Positions 17,692-25,452 of a DNA stretch of 63,821 nucleotides are shown in pieces; within the stretch, counting starts at the first letter, position 1, and each line of letters opens with the position of its first letter. Below the pieces are notes generated by a model. The model had not been told where the DNA came from, did no database searches, and worked only from the letters and a program-made list of their open reading frames with translations. Source of the stretch: Lachnospiraceae bacterium UBA7054 (GTDB taxonomy: Bacteria > Bacillota > Clostridia > Lachnospirales > Lachnospiraceae); the NCBI GenBank assembly GCA_002492725.1, contig DLAF01000063.1, positions 1 through 63,821 on the forward strand, in the 5' to 3' direction. A program made the position numbers and the translations under genes.

Positions 17692-18330
17692 ATGAAGATC
17701 AATGAAGTAGAACGATCGGTTGGCATCTCCAAAAAGAACATCCGCTTTTATGAACAGCAGGGACTCTTACACCCGAAGCGCAACAGTGAAAACGGCTACC
17801 GGGAATACGATGAAACGGACGTGGAATGCTTAAAGAAGATCAAGCTCTTACGCAAGCTCTCCCTGCCAATCGAGGAGATCAGACGGATTCAAAGCGGTGA
17901 TCTGCTCCTTGCGGATGCCCTGCAAAGGCAGCTCATTGTGCTGGAACGGGAACAGACGAATCTCGCGGAGACCGCAGGGTTGTGCCGACTGATCCTGGTA
18001 GAGGAGATTCCCTATCAGACGCTTTCCCCTGACCAATATTTGGAAAGGATGGTGGAAATGGAGGAAAAGGGAACAAAATTTAAAAACGTATCAAGCGATA
18101 CCATCAGAAAAAAGCGCGGTTCGATCCTCGCGGCTGTCGTCTTTATTCTGATCATGATAGCGCTGATCGGCATGTTTATCTGGGGCTACACGCAGGATCC
18201 ACTCCCGAATCTGGTGTTTGTCTTGTTCCTGCTGGTGCCCATCACAGCCGTATTGGCTGTAATCATCGCGCTTTTGCAGCGCATCAAAGAATTAGAAGGA
18301 GGAGAAGAAGATGTTGCTCGTAAATACTGA
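17692..18330 (+). CDS. MerR-family regulator with C-terminal membrane helices
   Basis: The first 70 residues are a MerR winged helix (INEVERSVGISKKNIRFYEQQGLL, then NGYREYDETDVECLKKIKLLR), followed by the usual long dimerisation helix. Unlike classical MerR proteins, residues about 143-198 form two transmembrane helices (ILAAVVFILIMIALIGMFIWGY and LVFVLFLLVPITAVLAVIIALL), so the regulator should be anchored to the membrane with its DNA-binding domain inside. There is no cysteine cluster of the metal-sensing kind, so the signal is probably membrane or envelope related. It is preceded by its own 19-bp-spacer promoter and overlaps the next gene by 20 bases. Autoregulation is likely. Confidence 0.92.
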   Translation: MKINEVERSVGISKKNIRFYEQQGLLHPKRNSENGYREYDETDVECLKKIKLLRKLSLPIEEIRRIQSGDLLLADALQRQLIVLEREQTNLAETAGLCRLILVEEIPYQTLSPDQYLERMVEMEEKGTKFKNVSSDTIRKKRGSILAAVVFILIMIALIGMFIWGYTQDPLPNLVFVLFLLVPITAVLAVIIALLQRIKELEGGEEDVARKY

Positions 18331-18625
18331 TTACATTTCAGGAAAGAAACTGGAAACGCTTGGAATCGTCAAGGGAAGTATCGTGCAGACGAAGAATTTT
18401 GGCAAAGATTTTATGGCAGGAATCAAGACGCTGGTGGGCGGAGAGGTGAAAGAATACACCGATATGCTCAATCAGGCAAGACAGATCGCCGTGAAACGCA
18501 TGGTGGACGAGGCGGAAGCGATGGGCGCCGACGCCATTGTCAATATCCGCTACGCGTCTTCCTCCCTTATGCAAAGCGCCGCCGAGGTGATCGCCTATGG
18601 CACTGCGGTGAAGTATATGATATAA
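18311..18625 (+). CDS. YbjQ/DUF74 family protein
   Basis: This 104-residue protein carries the YbjQ (DUF74, heavy-metal-binding-like) pattern: an ISGKKLETLGIVKGSIVQTKNFGKDF start, a helical LVGGEVKEYTDMLNQARQIAVKRMVDEAEAMGADAIVNIRYASS core, and a GTAVKY end. Members form beta-rich oligomers; a metal role has been proposed but not proven in general. The start ATG lies within the end of the merR gene, with GGAGGAGAAG just upstream, so it is the regulated partner of the membrane MerR protein. Confidence 0.88.
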   Translation: MLLVNTDYISGKKLETLGIVKGSIVQTKNFGKDFMAGIKTLVGGEVKEYTDMLNQARQIAVKRMVDEAEAMGADAIVNIRYASSSLMQSAAEVIAYGTAVKYMI

Positions 18626-18658
18626 TGAACGCAAAGAAAAAAAATTTGCGAGTCTGTC

Positions 18659-19918
18659 ATGAACAACGGAAAAATTATTATCACCACGCTAAAGAACCGC
18701 ACCTTTGCCCTGCTTTATAGAGACAACCGTATCCTGTCCGTGCAAGTGCTTAAGACGGAAGAACATGCGGTTGGCAGTATCTATGTGGGCAAAGTACAGA
18801 GCATATCTGAAAATATCGGAGCCGCCTTCGTGGACATCGGAGGCGGCTGTCTCACATTTCTGCCGCTGGCAGAAGCGAAATCTGCCAAGATTACGAATCG
18901 AAAAGCGGACGGGAAACTCAAGGCAGGAGATGAACTCGTCGTTCAGATTGTGAAAGAAGCTATGAAGTCCAAACTTGCGGGGGTGAGTACAAAGCTTACC
19001 CTTACGGGAAGGTATGTGGTGGTGGGAGAGTATACACAAAAAGAGCCTGTTGTCAAGATGGTACCACCAAAGGATACCGGTCAAAAGACGATGCCAAAAT
19101 CCGACGATGCGAGACAGCCCGGCGCGATACATGTCTCGGCAAAACTCGACGAACAGGCGAAAGAGCGTTTTCGAAACCTGAAGTCTCTACAGCAGATTGC
19201 GGCAGATTACAGCCTGATTGTGCGCACCAACGCTGCCTCCCTGGGAGACGATACCCCGCTGATTGCAGAAGCGACGGAACTTTCGGAAACGCTCGCCCAT
19301 ATTTTACAGATTGTGGACAAGCGCACCTGTTACAGCTGCTTATACCGTTCTCATCCTGACTGGGCAGCCTTTGTGGAAAATGCTTACCGAACGGAATACG
19401 ATGAAGTGGTCACGGATCTTGCCGATGTATACCGTGGCTTGCAGGAGATATGCGGCAGGATATCTGTTCCTGTTCGCTTCTATGATGATCCGCTTTTACC
19501 CCTCTACAAGCTTTATGCTTTGGAGACACGGCTTCAGGAACTTACCGATAAAAAAGTATGGTTGAAATCGGGCGGTTATCTGGTCATCGAACCGACGGAG
19601 GCTCTCGTCTCCATCGACGTAAATACGGGAAAGTTTGAGACGGGAAAGGAGCCGGAGGAAACCTACTACCGCATTAACACGGAAGCAGCCGAGGCCATCG
19701 CCTGGCAGCTGCGGGCAAGAAACCTTTCCGGCATCATATTGGTAGATTTTATTAATCTAAAAAACAAGGAGCACGAAACAGCCCTCCTGGAGCAAATGCG
19801 AAACCTGGTAAAAACAGACCCCGTCCATGCAAGAGTCGTAGATATGACAGCTCTGGGCCTGATGGAAATCACCCGCAAGAAGATAGACCAAAGTCTCGCA
19901 CAGCAGCTTGCAAGATAA
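18659..19918 (+). CDS. rng: Ribonuclease G/E family endoribonuclease
   Basis: RNase G/E cleaves single-stranded, AU-rich RNA 5'-end dependently and takes part in rRNA and mRNA processing. The 419-residue protein has an S1-like RNA-binding domain near the N-terminus (GSIYVGKVQSISENIGAAFVDIG) and the catalytic core with magnesium-binding aspartates in SIDVNTG and ILVDFINL. The end DMTALGLMEITRKK is typical of the shorter RNase G forms; there is no long E-type scaffold tail. It is a customary neighbour of the radical SAM pair and of rplU in related genomes. Its start is 33 bases after the ybjQ-like gene. Confidence 0.94.
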   Translation: MNNGKIIITTLKNRTFALLYRDNRILSVQVLKTEEHAVGSIYVGKVQSISENIGAAFVDIGGGCLTFLPLAEAKSAKITNRKADGKLKAGDELVVQIVKEAMKSKLAGVSTKLTLTGRYVVVGEYTQKEPVVKMVPPKDTGQKTMPKSDDARQPGAIHVSAKLDEQAKERFRNLKSLQQIAADYSLIVRTNAASLGDDTPLIAEATELSETLAHILQIVDKRTCYSCLYRSHPDWAAFVENAYRTEYDEVVTDLADVYRGLQEICGRISVPVRFYDDPLLPLYKLYALETRLQELTDKKVWLKSGGYLVIEPTEALVSIDVNTGKFETGKEPEETYYRINTEAAEAIAWQLRARNLSGIILVDFINLKNKEHETALLEQMRNLVKTDPVHARVVDMTALGLMEITRKKIDQSLAQQLAR

Positions 19919-19936
19919 CCCAAAATCCGTCATAAT
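19908..19936 (+). promoter_or_regulatory. Likely promoter upstream of the NUDIX gene
   Basis: TTGCAA at 19908-19913 overlaps the end of rng, and CATAAT at 19931-19936 follows after a 17-base spacer. The fit is moderate; the spacing is ideal and the start lies about 55 bases before the NUDIX gene. Confidence 0.5.
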
Positions 19937-19992
19937 ATAATAAATGTATGAAAAGAATCAGGTAAAACGTCTGCAGAAAGGGAACAAAAGAA

Positions 19993-20562
19993 ATGCCAAT
20001 GAAACTGCTTCACATGGAAAAAGTAAAAGACGGCAAATATCTGAAAAATTATGAACTGACCTACTTAAACAAGGCAGGTCGTGAAAAAAAATATGAAATC
20101 GTCAGCCGCAGCGAGATTCCTTCGCCGGAGGCAATCGGAGAGCGGGTGAGCGGTGTCTCCATCGTTGCTTTCCACGAAGACAGGATGCTGCTTTTGCGGG
20201 AATTTCGCATGGGAGTAAACCGCTTTGTCTACAATCTCTGCGCAGGGATGATCAACGAAGGGGAATCCCTGGAAGAGTGTATTCAGCGGGAACTTTACGA
20301 AGAAACCGGTCTTGGTGTGAAAAAGATCCGTACAATTCTGCCGCCGTCCTTTGCTGCGGTAGCCTTTTCCGACGTGAAGACACAGATCGCCTTTGTAGAT
20401 GCGGAAGGGGCGTTTGAAGACCACACTTCCGAAAACGAACAGATTACTGCGGATTTTTATACAAAGGAGGAAGTAAGAGAGCTTTTGGAAACGGAAGAAT
20501 TCAGCTCACGCGCACAAATAGCCGCCTACTTTTTTGCAGTAAACCCAGAAAGGAATCCTTGA
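19993..20562 (+). CDS. NUDIX hydrolase, ADP-ribose pyrophosphatase-like
   Basis: The 189-residue protein carries a complete NUDIX box, GMINEGESLEECIQRELYEETG, at about residues 77-98, which binds the divalent cation and hydrolyses nucleoside diphosphates linked to a second moiety. The overall layout (N-terminal strands including VSIVAFHEDRMLLLREFRMGVNRF) resembles ADP-ribose or NAD-derivative pyrophosphatases rather than MutT. The exact substrate cannot be read from the sequence. It is separated from lspA by only six bases, so the two genes are co-transcribed. Confidence 0.9.
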   Translation: MPMKLLHMEKVKDGKYLKNYELTYLNKAGREKKYEIVSRSEIPSPEAIGERVSGVSIVAFHEDRMLLLREFRMGVNRFVYNLCAGMINEGESLEECIQRELYEETGLGVKKIRTILPPSFAAVAFSDVKTQIAFVDAEGAFEDHTSENEQITADFYTKEEVRELLETEEFSSRAQIAAYFFAVNPERNP

Positions 20563-20568
20563 TTTATA

Positions 20569-21084
20569 ATGAAGACATGGAAGCGTAATTTACTCTCACT
20601 TATTGGAATCTTCCTGTTGATCCTTTTGGATCAATTTACAAAACATCTCGCCATCCTGCATTTGAAGGGGCAGGCGCCATATATCCTTTTAGACCGAATC
20701 CTTGAGTTTTCCTATCTGGAAAACACAGGTGCGGCTTTCAGCTCTTTTTCCGGTAGGCAGACCTTTCTCATTATATTGACTGCAATGGTCATTATCGTGC
20801 TTGCCTGGCGGTTTTTTACCCTTCCTGTGAGCAGAAGGTTTCTCTGGATGCGAATTTGTCTGCTCTTTATCTTAAGCGGGGCCTTCGGCAATCTGATTGA
20901 CCGCCTGACCAGGCGCTATGTGGTAGATTTTATCTACTTTGTCCCGATCAATTTTCCGAAGTTTAATGTAGCGGACATCTATATCACGGTGGGAGTGACT
21001 GTCCTTGCCGTGCTCATGCTGTTTTATTACAATGAAGAGGAATGTGGGACAATAATCTCAGTTGACAACCTTCGTCGAAAATGA
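20569..21084 (+). CDS. lspA: Signal peptidase II (prolipoprotein), first copy
   Basis: LspA removes the signal peptide from diacylated prolipoproteins. The 171-residue, four-helix membrane protein has the catalytic aspartates D111 in GNLIDRL and D136 in FNVADIY, and the conserved LENTGAAF segment. A second complete LspA (39346-39873, - strand) is encoded in the same window, so at least two signal peptidase II enzymes exist here. This copy sits between a NUDIX gene and a chemoreceptor gene, away from the usual rluD neighbour. The last bases of the gene contain the -35 box of the next promoter. Confidence 0.94.
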   Translation: MKTWKRNLLSLIGIFLLILLDQFTKHLAILHLKGQAPYILLDRILEFSYLENTGAAFSSFSGRQTFLIILTAMVIIVLAWRFFTLPVSRRFLWMRICLLFILSGAFGNLIDRLTRRYVVDFIYFVPINFPKFNVADIYITVGVTVLAVLMLFYYNEEECGTIISVDNLRRK

Positions 21085-21090
21085 TAAATT
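21062..21090 (+). promoter_or_regulatory. Promoter of the chemoreceptor gene, overlapping the lspA end
   Basis: A perfect TTGACA lies at 21062-21067 inside the last codons of lspA; after 17 bases TAAATT at 21085-21090 can serve as -10. The start would be about 45 bases before the chemoreceptor ATG. Confidence 0.55.
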
Positions 21091-21142
21091 CTTGATAAAT
21101 AATTCGAAAGAAAAATTTAAATTACGAGGTCTGCAGAAAATC

Positions 21143-22684
21143 ATGAGCAAGAAAAGAACAGCCGCTGAAGTCTATATTTCAACCGTATTTAAGTGGGGCC
21201 TGATCATTATGGTATGTGCCTGCATGTGCGCCACCGTTATGTTCAACACGGAAAAAATGTTCGGCCTGTATCCCACTGTGCCATGGATTGCCACGATTAT
21301 TCTGGGCATCATGGATACCGGTTTCTTTGTTACCGCGATTATGATCGTCAAATCTTCTTTCGATGAAGACGGTTTTTTGAAAGAAGGCCGATTGCTGGTT
21401 GGAAAAATATTTTCAGGAATCGTTGTGGTAGTACAGTGGAATTATCTTTTGTATATGCTTCCCACAAGGACTTTTTGGGGCTTCCTGTTCTTTTTCCTGA
21501 TCCTGATTGCATTCTTTCTTGATATAAAACTGCTGCTTGTCAGCGGTCTGGCCTGTTCTGTCTCCCTGTTTATCGGTTGGGGGATCCGGGGCACGAATCT
21601 TCTGCCCGTCAAAGATGAGTTATTTCTTTCGGACATCATCATGTGTCTTGTTGCAATCGTTTTGTCTTTAGCAGGCCTGCTTATTTTTGTTTTCTTAGTC
21701 GCGCATTTTCTGGTCAATGCCAAAAAAGATGAGCTGGAACAGAACAATGAGCACGTTGAAAATATTCTTTCTTCCGTGCGGGAACTGTCTGAACAGTTAT
21801 CCGCAGCCGGCACGACACTCTCTCAGGTTTCCGAAAATGAGAGTGCTTCTGCGGAAGAACTGGCTTCAACAAGCGAACAGCTGGTAATCAACAGCAATCG
21901 GCTCAGCGCCAAGACAGATGAAAGCATGACCAATCTCGGTGAGCTGCGTGAGTGGGAAGGAATCGTTGCCTCCAATATGGACAAGGTTGAGGCGGTTTCT
22001 AAGGAGCTGCTTGATAAGTCCGCGGAAAACGAAAACTTGCTCAATAATCTGCATGCAATCAACGGTGAGGTTTCCGAATCCATCAAAGCGACAACCGACC
22101 GTGCACTGCATCTTTCGGAAGCGGTAAAAGAAATCGGTATCACCTTAAACCTGATCAGCGATATTTCCAGTTCTACCAATCTGCTGGCTTTAAACGCTTC
22201 CATTGAGGCCGCCAGGGCAGGAGAGGCCGGAAAAGGCTTTGCTGTTGTGGCAACAGAAGTCGGTAAGCTGGCAAACAGCACACAGGAATCCTTAAAAGTC
22301 GTGCAGTCCGTAATTGAGCGGGTACAGCAGAACGTAGAGGAGATTACCGCGCAGATAGATGAAAATACTGCTAAACTCGATAAGCAGAGCGAATATTATG
22401 AGAATGTTTTTTCGGGAATACAGGATATGACAACACTTTTGAATACATCCGTCGAGTCAATCCGCACGATGGGTGAGGCGCAGGGCAGACAATCCGGAGT
22501 GATCAGACAGACGATTGCCATCAATCAGGACATTGCAGAAAGCATCAAAAACGAAAATGAACAGTTTGTCTCAATCAATGCAATGGCTGAAAGCAGTGCA
22601 AACGACACATCAGAGGTAGCAGTACAGGCTGGCGCGATCAACAACATGGTCGATAAAATGACAGAATTGTTAAACTTAGAATAG
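21143..22684 (+). CDS. Methyl-accepting chemotaxis protein with six-helix membrane domain
   Basis: The 513-residue protein has about six N-terminal transmembrane helices (residues about 14-205) with no extracytoplasmic ligand domain between them, then a cytoplasmic signalling part. The kinase-control tip is clear near ISSSTNLLALNASIEAARAG and EAGKGFAVVATEVGKLA. Such receptors probably sense membrane state or a hydrophobic or proton-linked signal; the ligand is unknown. I start it at the ATG at 21143, after the AGGT site, rather than at the TTG at 21062, which lies in the promoter. No other chemotaxis gene is nearby. Confidence 0.92.
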   Translation: MSKKRTAAEVYISTVFKWGLIIMVCACMCATVMFNTEKMFGLYPTVPWIATIILGIMDTGFFVTAIMIVKSSFDEDGFLKEGRLLVGKIFSGIVVVVQWNYLLYMLPTRTFWGFLFFFLILIAFFLDIKLLLVSGLACSVSLFIGWGIRGTNLLPVKDELFLSDIIMCLVAIVLSLAGLLIFVFLVAHFLVNAKKDELEQNNEHVENILSSVRELSEQLSAAGTTLSQVSENESASAEELASTSEQLVINSNRLSAKTDESMTNLGELREWEGIVASNMDKVEAVSKELLDKSAENENLLNNLHAINGEVSESIKATTDRALHLSEAVKEIGITLNLISDISSSTNLLALNASIEAARAGEAGKGFAVVATEVGKLANSTQESLKVVQSVIERVQQNVEEITAQIDENTAKLDKQSEYYENVFSGIQDMTTLLNTSVESIRTMGEAQGRQSGVIRQTIAINQDIAESIKNENEQFVSINAMAESSANDTSEVAVQAGAINNMVDKMTELLNLE

Positions 22685-22692
22685 TTTTGGTG

Positions 22693-22721
22693 TTGACAAA
22701 CACTGGAAAGTTCGTTACAAT
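22693..22721 (+). promoter_or_regulatory. Promoter of the rplU-prp-rpmA operon
   Basis: TTGACA at 22693-22698 and TACAAT at 22716-22721 lie 17 bases apart, a strong sigma-A match. The transcript would start near 22728 and carry a structured leader of about 95 nt. Confidence 0.88.
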
Positions 22722-22727
22722 GTTTGA

Positions 22728-22821
22728 GTATGCCGCATAGCGAGGTCAAAGTATGTCCCTGGGACATCACCGAAGCTAGCGAGTAAATGGGCGAAAGTCC
22801 ATGAATAGGAGGTGTGCAGGT
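22728..22821 (+). ncRNA. L21 leader RNA (probable ribosomal-protein autoregulatory element)
   Basis: Two hairpins are visible in the leader: TGTCC-CTG-GGACA at about 22754-22766, and ATGGGC (22787-22792) closing a GAAA tetraloop with GTCCAT (22797-22802), directly before the ribosome binding site AGGAGGT at 22807-22813. Position before rplU fits the L21 leader known in Firmicutes, whose structure controls L21/L27 expression. I assign it by position and structure, not by a covariance-model match. Confidence 0.6.
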
Positions 22822-23127
22822 ATGTACGCAATCATTGCAACTGGCGGAAAACAGTATAAGGTATCCGAGGGCGATGAGATTCGGGTGGAAAAGCTCGATG
22901 TCGAAGTCGGTTCCACTGTTACGTTCGATCAGGTGATCGCTGTCAGCGATAAGGAGCTCAAGGTTGCAGGCGACGTTGCAGGCGCTACCGTGACAGGAAC
23001 CGTTACGGGCCAGGGCAAAGACCGTAAGGTCATCGTCTACAAGTATAAGAGAAAGACCGGCTATCATAAGAAAAACGGTCACAGACAGCCTTATACGCAG
23101 ATCAAGATTGATAAAATCAAGGCGTAA
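22822..23127 (+). CDS. rplU: Ribosomal protein L21
   Basis: L21 is a component of the large ribosomal subunit that binds 23S rRNA. The 101-residue protein starts MYAIIATGGKQYKVSEGDE and ends with the basic KRKTGYHKKNGHRQPYTQIKI tail, both diagnostic. The frame is open further upstream to 22801, but AGGAGGTG at 22807-22814 lies eight bases before the ATG at 22822, which fixes the start. The stop codon overlaps the prp start (TAATG), so the three genes rplU, prp and rpmA are translationally linked. Confidence 0.98.
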   Translation: MYAIIATGGKQYKVSEGDEIRVEKLDVEVGSTVTFDQVIAVSDKELKVAGDVAGATVTGTVTGQGKDRKVIVYKYKRKTGYHKKNGHRQPYTQIKIDKIKA

Positions 23128-23459
23128 TGACAAAGGTTACCATTCATAAAAATAAGTCAGGAGACTATCTGGGATTTCTCTGTGAAGGTCATTCGGGCTA
23201 TGCAAAGCGCGGTGAAGACATTGTCTGCGCTGCCATATCGGTTCTGGTGATCAATACGATCAATTCGCTGGAGGAGCTTACAAAAGAGCCCATGCAGATT
23301 GAGACGGATGAGGCGGCGGGAAAAATCCGCTGTACTTTTGAGAAACATCCCTTACGGGAAACTTCCCGTGTTCTGATGGATTCCCTGACGCTGGGACTGC
23401 AAAGGATTCAGGAGCAGTACGGCAACAGGCATTGCAAATTGACAGTTGAGGAGGTGTAA
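23127..23459 (+). CDS. prp: Ribosomal-processing cysteine protease Prp (YsxB)
   Basis: Prp trims the N-terminal extension of ribosomal protein L27 in Firmicutes. The 110-residue protein has the catalytic dyad H22 in CEGHSGYA and C34 in DIVCAAIS, at exactly the positions known from the Staphylococcus aureus enzyme. The gene lies between rplU and rpmA as in other Firmicutes, and the L27 encoded downstream carries the matching cleavage sequence. Start codon and preceding stop overlap by one base. Confidence 0.96.
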   Translation: MTKVTIHKNKSGDYLGFLCEGHSGYAKRGEDIVCAAISVLVINTINSLEELTKEPMQIETDEAAGKIRCTFEKHPLRETSRVLMDSLTLGLQRIQEQYGNRHCKLTVEEV

Positions 23460-23462
23460 ACC

Positions 23463-23747
23463 ATGTTAAATATGAACCTTCAATTTTTCGCACATAAGAA
23501 GGGTGTCGGCTCCACCAAAAACGGCAGAGATTCCGAGGCCAAAAGATTAGGTGCAAAGAGAGCTGACGGACAGTTCGTCAAGGCAGGAAACATCCTGTAC
23601 AAGCAGCGCGGAACAAAGATCCATCCCGGTATTAATGTTGGCAGGGGCGGAGACGATACGCTGTATGCACTGGTGGACGGTGTGCTTCGTTTTGAGAGAA
23701 AAGGCAGAGACAAAAAGCAGGCTTCCGTTTATCCTGTAGAGAAGTAA
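23463..23747 (+). CDS. rpmA: Ribosomal protein L27 with Prp-cleavable N-terminus
   Basis: L27 reaches the peptidyl-transferase centre through its flexible N-terminus. The 94-residue protein begins MLNMNLQFFAHKKGVGS. The extension up to the two phenylalanines is the Firmicutes type that Prp cuts between F9 and A10 to expose the functional N-terminus. The KKGVGSTKNGRDSEAKRLG and GTKIHPGINVGRGGDDTL segments are diagnostic. A hairpin terminator follows before obgE. Confidence 0.98.
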   Translation: MLNMNLQFFAHKKGVGSTKNGRDSEAKRLGAKRADGQFVKAGNILYKQRGTKIHPGINVGRGGDDTLYALVDGVLRFERKGRDKKQASVYPVEK

Positions 23748-23760
23748 GAACCGCAAGGCT

Positions 23761-23795
23761 AAGCTCCGAACATCCTGATGTTTGGAGCTTTTCTT
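23761..23795 (+). terminator. Terminator or attenuator between rpmA and obgE
   Basis: AAGCTCC and AACATC at 23761-23774 pair with GATGTT and GGAGCTT at 23777-23790, with one mismatch, followed by TTTCTT. It ends the ribosomal protein operon, although partial read-through into obgE is possible because no clear obgE promoter is visible. Confidence 0.8.
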
Positions 23796-23827
23796 ATCTT
23801 CCCTGCTCATTATGATGGAGAGAGATT

Positions 23828-25117
23828 ATGTTTGCAGATCGCGCAAAAATTTTTGTTAAAAGCGGCAAGGGCGGTAACGGCCACGTCTCCTTCCGCCGGG
23901 AAAAATATGTGCCGAACGGCGGCCCTGACGGCGGAGATGGCGGCAAAGGCGGAGATGTCTACTTTGAGGTGGATGAGGGGTTAAACACCCTTACGGATTT
24001 TCGTCATACCCGCAAATACAGCGCCGGAAACGGCGAGGAAGGCGGCAAGAAAAACTGTGCCGGAAAGGCCGGGGAGGATATTACTATCAAAGTGCCGGAA
24101 GGAACCGTGATCAGAGAGGCCGAGAGCGGCAAGGTCATCACGGATATGTCGGGGGCAAACCGCCGCTTCCTGCTCCTAAAAGGCGGGCGGGGTGGCAACG
24201 GTAATCAGCACTACGCCACCAGTACCATGCAGGCTCCCAAGTATGCCCAGCCGGGCCAGCCCGCTCAGGAACTTGAGCTTCTCCTGGAACTTAAGGTGAT
24301 TGCGGACGTGGGACTTGTTGGCTTTCCCAATGTCGGAAAATCTACTTTTCTGGCAAAAGTGACGAACGCCCGGCCAAAGATTGCAAACTATCATTTTACC
24401 ACATTGAATCCAAATCTCGGCGTAGTGGATTTAGAAGACGCAAAGGGCTTTGTAATTGCCGATATTCCCGGCCTCATCGAAGGTGCGGCGCAGGGCATCG
24501 GTCTGGGGCATGAATTTCTGCGCCATATTGAGCGCACCAGATTGATCGTTCACATCGTGGATGCTGCATCCACCGAGGGACGTGATCCCATTGAGGATAT
24601 TCATGCCATCAATAAGGAACTGGCTGCCTACGACGAAAAGCTTGCAAGCCGCCCGCAGATTATTGCTGCCAATAAAATTGACATGATCTATGAGAAAGAT
24701 GAGGATCCCGTCGAAAAAATCAGAGCGGCGTTCGAGTCGGAAGGCGTTCCTGTCTATGGCATTTCCGCTCTCAGCGGAAAAGGGGTGAGAGACCTTCTCT
24801 ACGCTGTAAGTAATCGCTTGGCGGAGATTGGCGAGGAGCCGCTTACCTTTGAACAGGAATTTTTCCCGGAGTTTCACTTTGATATGGAGAACGACCCTTT
24901 TACCGTAGTGTACGACGAGGAAGCAAATGAGTATGTGGTGGAAGGACCGCGTATCGAGAAAATGCTCTCCTACACGAATTTAGAGTCCGAGAAGGGCTTT
25001 CAATTCTTTCAGGATTTTTTGAAAAAGCAGGGAATTTTAACACAGCTTGAAGCGCTTGGCATCGAGGAGGGCAGTACCGTCAGGATGTACGGACTTTCAT
25101 TTAATTACTATAAGTAA
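23828..25117 (+). CDS. obgE: GTPase ObgE/CgtA
   Basis: Obg is an essential ribosome-assembly and stress-linked GTPase. Layout: an Obg fold with glycine-rich repeats at residues 1-158 (GKGGNGHVSFRREKYVPNGG), the G domain with P-loop GFPNVGKS at 165-172 and switch motif DIPGLIEGA, G4 NKID, and a C-terminal OCT domain from about 345 to 429. The full length of 429 residues matches the family in Clostridia. A GGAGAG site precedes the ATG. It heads a chain with yhbY, nadD, yqeK and rsfS. Confidence 0.97.
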   Translation: MFADRAKIFVKSGKGGNGHVSFRREKYVPNGGPDGGDGGKGGDVYFEVDEGLNTLTDFRHTRKYSAGNGEEGGKKNCAGKAGEDITIKVPEGTVIREAESGKVITDMSGANRRFLLLKGGRGGNGNQHYATSTMQAPKYAQPGQPAQELELLLELKVIADVGLVGFPNVGKSTFLAKVTNARPKIANYHFTTLNPNLGVVDLEDAKGFVIADIPGLIEGAAQGIGLGHEFLRHIERTRLIVHIVDAASTEGRDPIEDIHAINKELAAYDEKLASRPQIIAANKIDMIYEKDEDPVEKIRAAFESEGVPVYGISALSGKGVRDLLYAVSNRLAEIGEEPLTFEQEFFPEFHFDMENDPFTVVYDEEANEYVVEGPRIEKMLSYTNLESEKGFQFFQDFLKKQGILTQLEALGIEEGSTVRMYGLSFNYYK

Positions 25118-25131
25118 TCAAGGAGATTTTA

Positions 25132-25452
25132 ATGATGGAAATAACGAGCAAACAGAGGGCTTACTTGAAAAGTCTGGCAAACGGCATCGACCCCATCTTT
25201 CAGGTGGGAAAGGCCAGTTTAACGCCGGAATTTACGGCTTCTATAAATGACGCCTTTAATACCAGAGAACTTTTGAAAATCGCGGTCTTAAAAAACTGTG
25301 CGGATGACCCCAAAGAGCTTGCGCAGATGATTGCAGAGCGTACCCATTCCAATGTGGTACAGGTGATTGGCAAAAAGATCATTCTCTATAAACCGGACAA
25401 AAAAGATCCTAAGATTGTCCTTCCCGTAGCGAAGGCTCATAAGGAGGCCTAA
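25132..25452 (+). CDS. yhbY: CRM-domain ribosome assembly RNA-binding protein YhbY
   Basis: This 106-residue protein has the single CRM/YhbY RNA-binding fold: LTSKQRAYL-type start (ITSKQRAYLKSLANGIDPIFQVGKA) and an ending IGKKIILYKP. YhbY-like proteins associate with pre-50S particles. Two adjacent ATGs (25132 and 25135) are possible starts after AAGGAG. The stop codon overlaps the start of nadD by one base, and its last codons contain the nadD ribosome binding site AAGGAGG. Confidence 0.93.
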   Translation: MMEITSKQRAYLKSLANGIDPIFQVGKASLTPEFTASINDAFNTRELLKIAVLKNCADDPKELAQMIAERTHSNVVQVIGKKIILYKPDKKDPKIVLPVAKAHKEA

